64,000 nt of DNA from an uncultured Roseateles sp. (GCF_963422335.1 NZ_OY729424.1:2666001-2730000); one strand, 5' to 3'. Positions 33,836 through 42,752 are shown, numbered from the stretch's first letter. Notes: a model not told the origin generated them from the letters alone. A program made the numbers and translations.

Positions 33836-36273
33836 TGCTTGCTATTGGCGGTCAATGCCGCCAATTGCTTGCGCGCGCGGGCCGTGGCACGTTCCAGCAG
33901 ATAGGCGTTCTCGAACGCGCGCAGGCGGTCGGTCTCGCAAAGGCGCTTGAGCATGCGGGCGGTCATCGTCAGCGTCTGCTGGTGCTTGGCGCCATGGGTG
34001 AACAGGAAGAAGCTGCGGCCCGGGCTGATATGGGCCAGCCGCACCTTCAGCCATTTGCCGTCGGTGTGCATCTGATAGGCAAAGCCCAGCTGCAGATTGT
34101 CCATCAGCGACGCGCCTGACATGGCCTCCATGGGCTCGGCAGCAGGCAGGCCATCGAGGCTGATATCGGCGGGCTGCAGCGGCGCGTCGGCCGACAGGTC
34201 GATGTCCACCTCGCCCTGCCAATCGACCTTGGCCTCCTCGACCAGGCCGACCTGGCTGGCCTCAGCCGACGAGAAGGTCTGATCGACGTCCAGGTCCTGC
34301 GGCAGCGAGGCCGGGCCGCTGCGGTCCAGATCCTCCTCGCGTGGCAGGGGCGCCAGGAAGATGGTGTCCAGCTGCTTGATCAGCATGTTCTGGTCCAGCG
34401 CCGTCAAGGCCTGACCCTTGAGCGAGTCGGCGTGTGCCGGCAGCAGCTCGCCGAAGAAGGCCTTGCGCGAGGACTCGGGCCAGCCGATCAGGTCCAGCCC
34501 CTCGTTGAGCGTCTTCATCAGCTTGGGCAGCTGGGCCAGGAAGGCCTGGCGCTGGCTGGAGCTGCCCTTGGGCTGCACGCTCATCACCAGGTCGCGGCCC
34601 AGGGTGCGCATGCGCTGGGTCTGCTCCGAGCCGTCGCCGCTGCGGCGGGCAGCCAGAATCACGGCCTGGCTCCAGACCTGAGCCAGGAACTGGCGCAGAA
34701 ACTCGGGCAGGGTGACCGGGGCCAACGCCGCCTGCAACTGGTGCAGATAGCGCTGCTGCAGCCGCAGATCGACTTCCTTGCGCGCCAGCATCGCCGGCGC
34801 GTCGCCCTGGGCTCGCACCGCGGCCTCGTTCTGCCGGCCGATGAAGCCTTCTAGCGCATCGAGCTTGGACTCGTACAGGTCCATGCGGTCGAAGTCGCCC
34901 TCGGCCACGTCCTGCACCAACTCTCGCACCTCGGCCAGGAACTGGCGGCCCGCTTCGTCCTCGAAGTCATCGAAGGCGCACGCCAGCGAGGCGATGCGGT
35001 TGACGAAGCGCCGCACCGGGTGGCGGCGCGAGGAGAAGAAGGTCACGTCGCCCAGGGCCACGCGCAAGACCGGCAGCTGCAGCCGGGCGACCAGGCGGGC
35101 CATCTGTGGCGGCACCTTGGGGTCTGACAAGATCTGGTCGAACAGGCTGCCGACGACGTCGATCACCATGTGATCTAGCGGCTGAGTCGCCGCCTGGCGC
35201 AACTCGTCGCGGTGGGCGCGTATCAGGTTGGGCGCCATCAGCGCGCGCACACCGGACTCGCTGTCATGCGTCTGCATGTCGTAGGCACCGTAGTTGCCTG
35301 AGCTCATGCCGGCGTCGCCGCCCATGCCACCGCCACCGCCCTCGAAGGCCATCATGTCGCTGGGCATGAAGGAGAGCCGGCGCAGCAGCGACATGACCTC
35401 GGCATCGACCTGGCCGAAACTGCGGCCTCCGCCCTGGCCACCGCCGCCGTAGCCACTGTTGAAGCCGCCGCCACCGCCGCCACCACCGCGTTGGCCGCCG
35501 CCGTAGCCACCACCGCCCCCTTGGCCGCCGTAGCCGCCACCGTGACCACTGCCGCCGCCCGGCATGTCGCCGTGCATCGAGGCACCGGCGTCACCGCTCT
35601 GGCTGCGGGAGAAGTCGCCACGGCCGCGGTTCTCGTTGCCGCGCACGCGCATGTCCTGGGCGCGCACGCCCCGGGTGCGGAACACATCGACGATGTCGGC
35701 ATAGCAGCCGCGCATTTCCAGCGACAGCGCACGGGCCAATTCATCAATCAGGATCTGCCGGGCGTCCTGCTCCTCGGTCACTGCGCGTACGGCGGCCAGC
35801 AGGGCGCGGCCCACGACTTCGGGGCGCAGCGGATTGCGTTCGGGTGGCGTGGCGCCGGTGACGACCAGTCCGCCGATATAGGCGTCCACCTCGCGCAACT
35901 CCCATTCGCTCTGGTGGCCGATGGCCAGGCCGACGCGGTCACCGGTGACCAGATCCTCGACCGCCTCGTCGTCCATCAGTGACAGCTCGACCTTCTTCGG
36001 CGTGGCGTTGAAAGGCGCCGGCTCGCGCGGGGCCATTTCCTTGAGCACCTGCTCGCGCAGGGTCTGGGTGAATTGCTGGCTGAACACCGCCACCTGGCGC
36101 CGAAACAAGAACTGCGCCGCCAGCAGCGCATCGCGCCGCTTGGTCTGCGTGGCCGACAGCGCAGCCACGCCCATGCCTTCGGCGCTGCGTTCGGCCGCCT
36201 GGTCGGCTGCCGTGCGAATGCGCTGCAAGGCGGCCTCGAGATGGGGGTTCAGTTTGGGATCGGGCTGGTTCAT
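33832..36273 (-). CDS. DUF1631 family protein with a glycine-rich insert
   Basis: An 813-residue cytoplasmic protein of the DUF1631 family, common in beta- and gammaproteobacteria and often annotated as a thymidine phosphorylase-related protein without support. Residues 1-200 and 285-800 are mostly helical. Residues 227-288 are a low-complexity Gly/Tyr/Gln stretch with nearby RG pairs (RGNENRGRGD), encoded at about 35410-35595. The C-terminal part (FAYQMHTDGKWLKVRLAHIS to FLFTHGAKHQQTLTMTARML) is a compact PilZ-like segment. Function unknown; the disordered insert could mediate RNA binding or condensation, which is speculation. Confidence 0.8.
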   Translation of the reverse strand: MNQPDPKLNPHLEAALQRIRTAADQAAERSAEGMGVAALSATQTKRRDALLAAQFLFRRQVAVFSQQFTQTLREQVLKEMAPREPAPFNATPKKVELSLMDDEAVEDLVTGDRVGLAIGHQSEWELREVDAYIGGLVVTGATPPERNPLRPEVVGRALLAAVRAVTEEQDARQILIDELARALSLEMRGCYADIVDVFRTRGVRAQDMRVRGNENRGRGDFSRSQSGDAGASMHGDMPGGGSGHGGGYGGQGGGGGYGGGQRGGGGGGGGFNSGYGGGGQGGGRSFGQVDAEVMSLLRRLSFMPSDMMAFEGGGGGMGGDAGMSSGNYGAYDMQTHDSESGVRALMAPNLIRAHRDELRQAATQPLDHMVIDVVGSLFDQILSDPKVPPQMARLVARLQLPVLRVALGDVTFFSSRRHPVRRFVNRIASLACAFDDFEDEAGRQFLAEVRELVQDVAEGDFDRMDLYESKLDALEGFIGRQNEAAVRAQGDAPAMLARKEVDLRLQQRYLHQLQAALAPVTLPEFLRQFLAQVWSQAVILAARRSGDGSEQTQRMRTLGRDLVMSVQPKGSSSQRQAFLAQLPKLMKTLNEGLDLIGWPESSRKAFFGELLPAHADSLKGQALTALDQNMLIKQLDTIFLAPLPREEDLDRSGPASLPQDLDVDQTFSSAEASQVGLVEEAKVDWQGEVDIDLSADAPLQPADISLDGLPAAEPMEAMSGASLMDNLQLGFAYQMHTDGKWLKVRLAHISPGRSFFLFTHGAKHQQTLTMTARMLKRLCETDRLRAFENAYLLERATARARKQLAALTANSKH

Positions 36274-36483
36274 CGTCAGGTTGGGGCACCGCCTCAGCCA
36301 TGGGGTGCCTCCGACGGATGTGGGAGCCCCGGTGCCGCTGTGGCCTCGGACTCAAGTATGGCGCGAAACCCAGCTTCACAAGGGGCCCGGCCACGGCGAC
36401 GGGCGTGCAAAGTCAACTGCACCGCTTCCTTTGTGCGTATTGCGGCCCCGTCTTTTGTGTCCAGACGTAAACCGGGCCCGGCA

Positions 36484-36921
36484 TCAGCGCTTCAGCGAGT
36501 CGCGGATCTCGCGCAGCAGCACGATGTCCTCCGGCGTGGCCGGAGGGGGCGCCGGTGGGGCTGCAGGCTCTTCGCGCTTGATGCGGTTGATCTGCTTGAC
36601 CATCATGAAGATGATGAAAGCCAGGATGATGAAGTTGATCGCCACAGTGATGAAGTTGCCATAGGCGAACAGCGGTACGCCGGCCTTGGTCAGGGCCTCG
36701 TAGGTCATCGGGCCTTTGAAGTCGGCCGGGGCGGCAGATAGCATGACGAAATAGTTGGAAAAGTCCAGGCCGCCGATGACCTTGCCGACCAGGGGCATGA
36801 TCAGATCCTTGACCACCGAATCGACGATCTTGCCGAAGGCGCCGCCGATGATCACGCCCACGGCGAGATCGACCACATTGCCTTTGATGGCGAATTCTCT
36901 GAACTCCGATGCGATTCCCAT
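36484..36921 (-). CDS. mscL: large-conductance mechanosensitive channel
   Basis: A 145-residue MscL. The N-terminal helix EFREFAIKGNVVDLAVGVII and glycine-rich pore helix GGAFGKIVDSVVKDLIMPLV are diagnostic. A periplasmic loop, the second helix (ITVAINFIILAFIIFMMVKQ) and the C-terminal helix LLREIRDSLKR follow. It opens under membrane tension to release solutes during hypo-osmotic shock. The ATG at 36921 has AGAGGAG upstream; a longer frame to 37167 is not needed. Confidence 0.95.
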   Translation of the reverse strand: MGIASEFREFAIKGNVVDLAVGVIIGGAFGKIVDSVVKDLIMPLVGKVIGGLDFSNYFVMLSAAPADFKGPMTYEALTKAGVPLFAYGNFITVAINFIILAFIIFMMVKQINRIKREEPAAPPAPPPATPEDIVLLREIRDSLKR

Positions 36922-37130
36922 GAGCGGGCTCCTCTTCTTGCTGTGGATGGTGGCTGCGTGCGGCCCGCTCAAGCGGGGCGAACAGCGGCCAAGTATTGCT
37001 TTTGGTGGGGTCAAGTCAATAGAAACTGCCACTTGCTGTGGCTTGCAGGCGCACATTCCGTCCGGGGAGGCCGCGGCGTCCGCTAGAATCGCGGGTTGCC
37101 CCTGATCAGATGTCTCGTTCGAGGACCCCC

Positions 37131-37727
37131 ATGAGTGACCAGCAAGTGGACCACGGCAAACGCACATGGCTCATCGCCACGGGCTGCGCCGGTGCCGTTG
37201 GCGGCGTAGCCACCGCCGTGCCTTTCGTTAGCACCTTCCAGCCCTCGGAGCGCGCCCGCGCCGCCGGTGCCGCTGTCGAGGTGGATATTTCCGCCATCAA
37301 ACCGGGTGAAAAGCTCACGGTCGAGTGGCGTGGCAAGCCTGTCTGGATCGTGCGCCGCACGCCCGAGCAGGTTGCCGCCCTGACCAAGAATGACGCCGAA
37401 CTGGCCGACCCGAAGTCAGATCGCACCGCGTTTCCGACGCCTGACTACGCCAAGAATGAGGCCCGCTCCATCAAGCCGGAGTACTTCATTGCCGTGGGCA
37501 TCTGTTCGCATCTGGGTTGTTCGCCCAGCGACAAGTTCCAGGCCGGCCCGCAGCCCTCGCTGCCGGACAGCTGGAATGGCGGTTTCCTCTGCCCCTGCCA
37601 CGGATCGACCTTCGATCTGGCCGGTCGGGTGTTCAAGAACAAGCCGGCCCCCGACAACCTCGAGGTGCCGCCCCACATGTATCTGTCGGACACCAAGATC
37701 TTGATCGGTGAAGACAAGAAGGCGTGA
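37131..37727 (+). CDS. petA: ubiquinol-cytochrome c reductase Rieske iron-sulfur subunit
   Basis: A 198-residue Rieske protein of the bc1 complex. A membrane anchor follows HGKRTWLIATGCAGAVGGVA near residues 10-30; the KR pair stands in for a twin-arginine-like signal. The 2Fe-2S ligands are C125 and H127 (CSHLGC, with C130 for the disulfide) and C154 and H157 (CPCHGS). It passes electrons from ubiquinol to cytochrome c1. The ATG at 37131 with CGAGGA upstream is preferred over 37038. It is the first gene of petABC. Confidence 0.95.
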   Translation: MSDQQVDHGKRTWLIATGCAGAVGGVATAVPFVSTFQPSERARAAGAAVEVDISAIKPGEKLTVEWRGKPVWIVRRTPEQVAALTKNDAELADPKSDRTAFPTPDYAKNEARSIKPEYFIAVGICSHLGCSPSDKFQAGPQPSLPDSWNGGFLCPCHGSTFDLAGRVFKNKPAPDNLEVPPHMYLSDTKILIGEDKKA

Positions 37728-37742
37728 GGACTAAGAGGCACC

Positions 37743-39152
37743 ATGGCTGAATTCAAAGAAGCGCCCGCTGGCGCGCCCCTGGGCGAACAGCTGCTGACCT
37801 GGGTTGACAACCGCTTCCCGGCGAGCAAGCTCTACAAAGAGCATATGTCGGAGTACTACGCTCCGAAGAACTTCAACTTCTGGTACATCTTCGGCTCGCT
37901 GGCCCTGCTGGTGCTGGTGATACAGATCGTCACCGGCATCTTCCTGGTGATGCACTACAAGCCGGACGCTGCCCTGGCGTTCGCCTCGGTCGAGTACATC
38001 ATGCGTGATGTGCCCTGGGGCTGGCTGATTCGCTACATGCACTCGACGGGCGCTTCGGCCTTCTTCGTGGTCGTGTATCTGCACATGTTCCGTGGCCTGA
38101 TCTACGGCTCGTACCGCAAGCCGCGCGAGCTGGTCTGGATCTTCGGTTGCGGCATCTTCCTGTGCCTGATGGCGGAGGCCTTCATGGGCTACCTGCTGCC
38201 CTGGGGCCAGATGTCGTACTGGGGCGCTCAGGTGATCGTGAACCTGTTTGCCGCCGTGCCCTTCGTCGGCCCGGACCTGGCCCTGCTGATACGTGGTGAC
38301 TACGTCGTCAGCGATGCCACCCTGAACCGCTTCTTCAGCTTCCACGTCATTGCCGTGCCGCTGGTGTTGCTGGGCCTGGTGGTGGCGCACATCATTGCGC
38401 TGCACGAGGTGGGTTCCAACAACCCGGACGGCGTCGAGATCAAGGGTCCGAACGCTCCGAAGGATGCCCAAGGCCATCCGCTGGACGGCATTCCCTTCCA
38501 TCCTTACTACTCGGTGCATGACATCTTCGCGGTGTCGATGTTCCTGATGGTGTTCACGGCCATCATCTTCTTTGCGCCGGAGCTGGGTGGCTACTTCCTG
38601 GAGTACAACAACTTCATCCCGGCCGATCCGCTGAAGACGCCGGCCCACATCGCCCCGGTCTGGTACTTCACGCCGTTCTACTCGATGCTGCGCGCCACCA
38701 CCGACGATCTGGTCACCGTGCTGTGCGTGATCACCGGTCTGAGCGCCGTGCTGGCCTTCCTGAAGGGCCGCTTCCCTGGCGCCGCCAAGGTCGGCATCCT
38801 GGTTGCTGCTGCGGTGCTGATTGCGCTGCTGAAGATGTTCGACGCCAAGTTCTGGGGCGTGGTGGTGATGGGCGCTGCCGTCATCATCCTGTTCTTCCTG
38901 CCCTGGCTGGATCGCAGCCCGGTCAAGTCGATCCGCTACCGTCCGGACTGGCACAAGTACCTGTACGCCGTTTTCGTGGTGTTCTTCTTCGTGCTCGGCT
39001 ATCTGGGCATCAAGCCGCCGTCGGCCATCGGTACCTTCATCGCGCAAGTGGGCACCCTGTTCTATTTCGGCTTCTTCCTGCTGATGCCGTTCTGGAGCCA
39101 GATCGGCAAGTCCAAGCCCGTGCCCGAGCGTGTGACCTTCCACGCTCACTGA
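37743..39152 (+). CDS. petB: cytochrome b of the bc1 complex
   Basis: A 469-residue cytochrome b. The eight or more membrane helices include the two haem-binding histidine pairs (RYMHSTGASAFFVVVYLHMF; NRFFSFHVIAVPLVLLGLVV, followed by AHIIALHEVGSNNPDG). The quinol-site PEWY-like motif is replaced by the variant PVWYFTPFYSML. It starts 15 bases after petA with AAGAGG upstream and is about 22 bases before petC, so the operon order is the standard ABC. Confidence 0.95.
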   Translation: MAEFKEAPAGAPLGEQLLTWVDNRFPASKLYKEHMSEYYAPKNFNFWYIFGSLALLVLVIQIVTGIFLVMHYKPDAALAFASVEYIMRDVPWGWLIRYMHSTGASAFFVVVYLHMFRGLIYGSYRKPRELVWIFGCGIFLCLMAEAFMGYLLPWGQMSYWGAQVIVNLFAAVPFVGPDLALLIRGDYVVSDATLNRFFSFHVIAVPLVLLGLVVAHIIALHEVGSNNPDGVEIKGPNAPKDAQGHPLDGIPFHPYYSVHDIFAVSMFLMVFTAIIFFAPELGGYFLEYNNFIPADPLKTPAHIAPVWYFTPFYSMLRATTDDLVTVLCVITGLSAVLAFLKGRFPGAAKVGILVAAAVLIALLKMFDAKFWGVVVMGAAVIILFFLPWLDRSPVKSIRYRPDWHKYLYAVFVVFFFVLGYLGIKPPSAIGTFIAQVGTLFYFGFFLLMPFWSQIGKSKPVPERVTFHAH

Positions 39153-39175
39153 GAACGCCCGTCGGAGTCGAAAGA

Positions 39176-39958
39176 ATGAAAAAACTCATCGCAACGCTGC
39201 TGACCTCCTTCCTCCTCGGGGCAGGCATGGTCTCGGGTGCGCAGGCATCCGGAGACGGCATCGAGTGGGACAAGTTCCCCAAGGAAAAGCTGGCCGACAC
39301 GGCGGCGCTGCAAAACGGTGCCAAGCTGTTCGTCAACTACTGCCTGAACTGCCACTCGGCGGCCTATATGCGCTACAACCGTCTGCGCGACATCGGTCTG
39401 ACCGAACTGCAGATCAAGGCCAATCTGATGTTCGCCACCGAGAAGGTCGGCGACACGATGAAGGTGTCGCTGGATCCGAAAAACGCCAAGGAATGGTTCG
39501 GTGGCCTGCCTCCCGACCTGACCGTGATCGCACGCTCGCGTGCCGATGGCGCCAAGGGCTCGGGTGCTGACTATCTGTACACCTATCTGCGCAGCTACTA
39601 CCGCGACGAGACCAAGGCCACCGGCTGGAACAACCGTGCCTTCCCCAGCGTGGGCATGCCCCACGTGCTGTGGGAGCTGCAGGGCCAGCGGGCCGCCAAG
39701 TTCGAAGAGGAAGCTGATCCGCATGAACACGGCAAGATGGTTCATGTGTTCAAGGGTTACGAACAGCTGACTCCTGGCACGCTGAGCACCTTGCAATATG
39801 ACAATGCGGTCGCAGATCTGGTGGCATACCTGCAGTGGATGGGCGAGCCGGCGCAAGAGCAGCGCTTCCGTCTGGGCGTGTGGGTGCTGCTGTTCCTGTC
39901 GGTGTTCACCGTGATTGCCTGGCGCTTGAACGCAGCGTTCTGGAAAGACATCAAATAA
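39176..39958 (+). CDS. petC: cytochrome c1 of the bc1 complex
   Basis: A 260-residue cytochrome c1. A signal peptide (MKKLIATLLTSFLLGAGMVS, ending AQA) is followed by the haem c motif C56-L-N-C59-H60 and the distal Met region. A C-terminal membrane anchor (LGVWVLLFLSVFTVIAWRLN) holds it in the inner membrane. It receives electrons from the Rieske centre and gives them to soluble cytochrome c. The true start is the ATG at 39176; the larger frame upstream overlaps petB. A hairpin at 40009-40047 follows. Confidence 0.95.
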   Translation: MKKLIATLLTSFLLGAGMVSGAQASGDGIEWDKFPKEKLADTAALQNGAKLFVNYCLNCHSAAYMRYNRLRDIGLTELQIKANLMFATEKVGDTMKVSLDPKNAKEWFGGLPPDLTVIARSRADGAKGSGADYLYTYLRSYYRDETKATGWNNRAFPSVGMPHVLWELQGQRAAKFEEEADPHEHGKMVHVFKGYEQLTPGTLSTLQYDNAVADLVAYLQWMGEPAQEQRFRLGVWVLLFLSVFTVIAWRLNAAFWKDIK

Positions 39959-40008
39959 GACCCCCGCAGGCCCGGGCCCTGTTCGCAAGAGCGGGGCGCT
40001 GGGCCAAG

Positions 40009-40055
40009 AACGCAGTGGAGAGCCCAAACGGGCGCGACCACTGCGTTTGTGTTTT
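40009..40055 (+). terminator. hairpin terminator after petC
   Basis: AACGCAGTGG (40009-40018) pairs with CCACTGCGTT (40038-40047), with an inner GCCC/GGGC stem. The hairpin is followed by TGTGTTTT, a moderate U-run, so it fits an intrinsic terminator or partial barrier between petABC and sspA. Confidence 0.6.
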
Positions 40056-40095
40056 CAGGCTTAGGCCCTAACTTACGCTAGAGGAGCTCACCGCC

Positions 40096-40707
40096 ATGAT
40101 GGTGCTTTACTCCGGAACGACCTGCCCTTACTCGCACCGTTGCCGATTTGTTCTGTTCGAAAAAGGCATGGACTTCGAGATCCGTGATGTGGATCTGTTC
40201 GCCAAGCCCGAAGACATCGCGCTGATGAACCCGTACAACGAGGTGCCCATCCTGGTGGAGCGCGACCTCATCCTGTACGAGTCGCACATCATCAATGAGT
40301 ACATCGATGAGCGCTTCCCGCATCCGCAGCTGATGCCCGGCGATCCGGTGGCCCGTGCGCGTGTGCGCCTGTTCCTGCTGAATTTCGAGAAGGAGCTGTT
40401 CGCCCACGTGAACGTGCTCGAATCTCGCGGCATCAAGGGCAATGAGAAGCAGCTGGAAAAGGCCCGCGCCCAGATTCGCGACCGCCTGACCCAGCTCGCG
40501 CCCATCTTCCTGAAGAACAAGTACATGCTCGGGGACGACTTCTCGATGCTGGACGTGGCCATTGCACCGCTGCTGTGGCGTCTGGACTACTACGGCATCG
40601 ACATGTCGAAGAACGCCGCGCCGCTGCTGAAGTACGCCGAGCGCATCTTCTCGCGCCCGGCCTACATCGAGGCGCTGACGCCGTCCGAAAAGGTCATGCG
40701 CAAGTAA
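40096..40707 (+). CDS. sspA: stringent starvation protein A (GST-fold)
   Basis: A 203-residue glutathione-S-transferase-fold protein. The thioredoxin-like N-domain begins VLYSGTTCPYSHRCRFVLFE and includes YNEVPILVERDLILYESHII. The helical C-domain includes DDFSMLDVAIAPLLWRLDYY. SspA binds RNA polymerase and affects stationary-phase and acid-stress transcription in E. coli. The ATG at 40096 has GAGGAG upstream; 40099 is a possible alternative. It pairs with sspB downstream, the usual Burkholderiales order after petABC. Confidence 0.9.
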   Translation: MMVLYSGTTCPYSHRCRFVLFEKGMDFEIRDVDLFAKPEDIALMNPYNEVPILVERDLILYESHIINEYIDERFPHPQLMPGDPVARARVRLFLLNFEKELFAHVNVLESRGIKGNEKQLEKARAQIRDRLTQLAPIFLKNKYMLGDDFSMLDVAIAPLLWRLDYYGIDMSKNAAPLLKYAERIFSRPAYIEALTPSEKVMRK

Positions 40708-40735
40708 GCACGCAAGCAGCACGAACGACAGCTCC

Positions 40736-41323
40736 ATGGACAGCAGTAACGACAACACCAAGGGCCAGCAAGGCACGTCCACCCGGCCGTACCTGATCAG
40801 GGCCCTGCACGACTGGTGCACCGACAACGGCTTCACCCCCTACCTCGCGGTACAGGTGGGCCGCAATGTGCAAGTGCCCATGGAGTACGTCAACAACAAC
40901 GAGATCGTGCTGAACGTCGGCTTCGAGGCCACCAGCGGCTTGAAGCTGGGCAATGAATTCGTCGAATTCAAGGCCCGCTTTGGCGGCGTGTCGCGCGAGA
41001 TCTGCGTGCCGGTCGAGTTTGTGCTGGCCATCTATGCCCGTGAGAACGGGCAGGGAATGGCCTTCCCGGCGCCACAGGCCGATGCCGGTGAGCCCGGGCC
41101 AGCCCCGGCGCTGGCCTCGGTGCCCGACGCAGAGGCTCCGGCCGAAGGTTCGGGCAGCCGGCCGCCAACGCCATTGCGCGGTCTGCGCCTGGCGGGGGCC
41201 GATTCTGCAAAAAGCGAGGCAGAACCCGCTGCCGCAGCCACACCGGCGGCTGAGCCTAACCCCGATGGCGACGGCCCGGCACCCGCCGGCCCTGGCCGGC
41301 CGGCGCTGAAACGCGTCAAATAA
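40736..41323 (+). CDS. sspB: ClpXP adaptor SspB
   Basis: A 195-residue SspB. The N-terminal substrate-binding domain (RPYLIRALHDWCTDNGFTPY, VQVPMEYVNNNEIVLNVGFE, FKARFGGVSREICVPVEFVL) is followed by a long disordered Pro/Ala tail. The last residues (GRPALKRVK) resemble the ClpX-binding hook of SspB. It delivers SsrA-tagged proteins to ClpXP. It starts 28 bases after sspA and ends about 50 bases before tRNA-Thr. Confidence 0.9.
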   Translation: MDSSNDNTKGQQGTSTRPYLIRALHDWCTDNGFTPYLAVQVGRNVQVPMEYVNNNEIVLNVGFEATSGLKLGNEFVEFKARFGGVSREICVPVEFVLAIYARENGQGMAFPAPQADAGEPGPAPALASVPDAEAPAEGSGSRPPTPLRGLRLAGADSAKSEAEPAAAATPAAEPNPDGDGPAPAGPGRPALKRVK

Positions 41324-41359
41324 TCTCTCATGTTGCGCCGCAGCAGCTGTTCAGCACAG

Positions 41360-41365
41360 TAGAAT
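41360..41365 (+). promoter_or_regulatory. -10 element of tRNA-Thr
   Basis: TAGAAT lies nine bases upstream of the tRNA 5' end, a normal distance for a -10 box. A good -35 box at 16-18 bases is not visible; TTGCGC at 41333 is too far (21 bases). Confidence 0.35.
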
Positions 41366-41374
41366 GCGCGCTTC

Positions 41375-41450
41375 GCCGGCTTAGCTCAGTTGGTAGAGCA
41401 ACCGCCTTGTAAGCGGTAGGTCATCAGTTCGAATCCGATAGCCGGCACCA
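41375..41450 (+). tRNA. tRNA-Thr (anticodon TGT)
   Basis: A complete 76-base cloverleaf including encoded CCA. The acceptor GCCGGCT pairs with AGCCGGC, the D-arm carries AGCTCAGTTGGTAGAGC, the anticodon stem ACCGC/GCGGT encloses loop CTTGTAA with anticodon TGT (41408-41410), and the T-arm loop is GTTCGAATC. It reads ACA codons. tRNA genes are common integration sites, and a compositionally different stretch follows directly. Confidence 0.97.
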
Positions 41451-41460
41451 GTATTCAGAA

Positions 41461-41501
41461 GGCCCAGCAGGTAAGCGTTAGCTAACTTGTTCGGGCTTTT
41501 T
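41461..41501 (+). terminator. terminator after tRNA-Thr
   Basis: GGCCC at 41461 pairs with GGGCT at 41492-41496 across an imperfect stem containing the palindrome GTTAGCTAAC, followed by TTTTT. This fits a factor-independent terminator of the tRNA transcript. Confidence 0.6.
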
Positions 41502-41711
41502 GTCTTTCTGGATACGATTTCGGATACCACTGCTGGAGTGAGCCACTCTTTGGGTGGCCGTTTGGGCGAGCTCGACAACATCGAGCTAAAGGGGGCGAGC
41601 AACGGTGGGCCTTTTTGCTCGTTTATCACAACCAAAGGCTTGTTGAAGCAGCTAAAGTTAAGGCTCGGCACAGTCAACCTTCAATGACGCAGCTGCCGGA
41701 GGTAATAAACC

Positions 41712-41933
41712 ATGGCTAGACTTCAACTGCTGAAAGCGCGACTAGCGGCCAAACGCAAGGCGCTGCTGAAGAATTCGCCCGCTCGCAAGCGTTCGATTGT
41801 GGCGGTCAAGCGCCAGGCATTGCAGGCTTCGGGTTCGCTCCATGCGTCCCTAGGAGGAAGCGGTGCGGTCCGCCCTGCTGGCTTTGTTCCTGCGAACTCA
41901 AAATTGGAAGTGCTCGCTTGGCCTGAGTTGTAG
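41712..41933 (+). CDS. small basic protein of unknown function (possible partner of the nucleotidyltransferase)
   Basis: A 73-residue open frame with a strong ribosome site (GGAGG at 41698-41702, nine bases before the ATG). The N-terminal half is very basic (LLKARLAAKRKALLKNSPAR), the rest is Ser/Gly/Ala-rich. It has no recognised domain. It lies 18 bases before the nucleotidyltransferase-like gene, in the order antitoxin-toxin operons often show, but no helix-turn-helix is evident. It could also be the remnant of a larger truncated gene. Confidence 0.45.
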   Translation: MARLQLLKARLAAKRKALLKNSPARKRSIVAVKRQALQASGSLHASLGGSGAVRPAGFVPANSKLEVLAWPEL

Positions 41934-41951
41934 CCGACCGTTGCGTTGACA

Positions 41952-42752
41952 ATGCGCCTTAGCGCTTACGTCCGCAAGCACGGGATTGCAGCGTTCAATG
42001 CTGACGACTTTGACTTTGTCGGTTCCAAGCTTTCTCTAGACCCCAGTCGCCTGATTCTCGTTGGAGGTCAAGCAATAGAAGTCTGGGGCATGTATTTTGA
42101 TGTTCTCGCTCCAACGGGCGATAAGCACCCGCTCACCGAAGATGCTGATTGGCTCGGCAGCCAATCCGACGCAAAGTGGTTATGCGGCCAGCTTGGTTAC
42201 GACACGACCGAACTGCAACTCCCAAGTGGCGACGATCACGGCCCCAGTACCGGCTTGGCGTTTTTGGAGCGTCCCGATGGTCGGGTGTTGATGATGGACT
42301 TTCTGCGGTGCATTGTTGGTCCGAGCAATGAAGAGGTGCGCCGTCTGGCTGTCCCGATAACAGTTCGCGGATCAGTAATATCTGTTCTTCATCCACTACT
42401 TTGCCTGAAGAGTCGGTTGGCAAATATTGCTCTGTTGCCAGCGAAGCGCCGGGGGAATGGCCCACTGCAGGCCGAGTGGAGCATCAACATTGTTGCGGCC
42501 TATCTGGCGCGAATGCAGGTGAATAATGCTGGTAAGCAACTGACCCGCGCCTGCCACTTTGTAGCTGAGAGCGCCGAATACAAGTATGCGCGCTATTGTT
42601 TTCTTGAATTCGGTATTGACCCACTAAAGGCAGTTACCGATGACTTGGTTACCGCTATTGGAGGTCAGTTTTCTACAAGCGACTGGCCTCGAACTGTTGC
42701 TCGGATCGAAGCCAAGCGGGCTAAGTGGATAGCGCGGCGTCGATCGCTTTGA
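41952..42752 (+). CDS. nucleotidyltransferase-fold protein (AbiEii-like), possible toxin
   Basis: A 266-residue protein. The N-terminal section LILVGGQAIEVWGMYF, then TEDADWLGS, matches the hGG...DxD pattern of minimal nucleotidyltransferases. RVLMMDFLRCIVGPSNEEVR provides a later Asp, and SVLHPLLCLKSRLANIALLP is a family feature I recognise from AbiEii-like/DUF6036-type proteins. Some relatives are toxins that modify tRNA ends or other RNAs. GC content and codon use are visibly lower than in flanking genes. TTG at 41946 is an alternative start; no strong ribosome site precedes either. Toxin function is inference. Confidence 0.6.
   Translation: MRLSAYVRKHGIAAFNADDFDFVGSKLSLDPSRLILVGGQAIEVWGMYFDVLAPTGDKHPLTEDADWLGSQSDAKWLCGQLGYDTTELQLPSGDDHGPSTGLAFLERPDGRVLMMDFLRCIVGPSNEEVRRLAVPITVRGSVISVLHPLLCLKSRLANIALLPAKRRGNGPLQAEWSINIVAAYLARMQVNNAGKQLTRACHFVAESAEYKYARYCFLEFGIDPLKAVTDDLVTAIGGQFSTSDWPRTVARIEAKRAKWIARRRSL

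Noticed and set aside
35410..35595. Repetitive DNA that might be a CRISPR or tandem-repeat array
   Set aside because: The repetition is explained by glycine codons in the DUF1631 frame; there are no regular repeats and spacers.
41381..41677. 98-residue frame running antisense through tRNA-Thr
   Set aside because: Its C-terminal GYRIRTDDLPLTRRLLYQLS is a common false translation of tRNA genes on the reverse strand.
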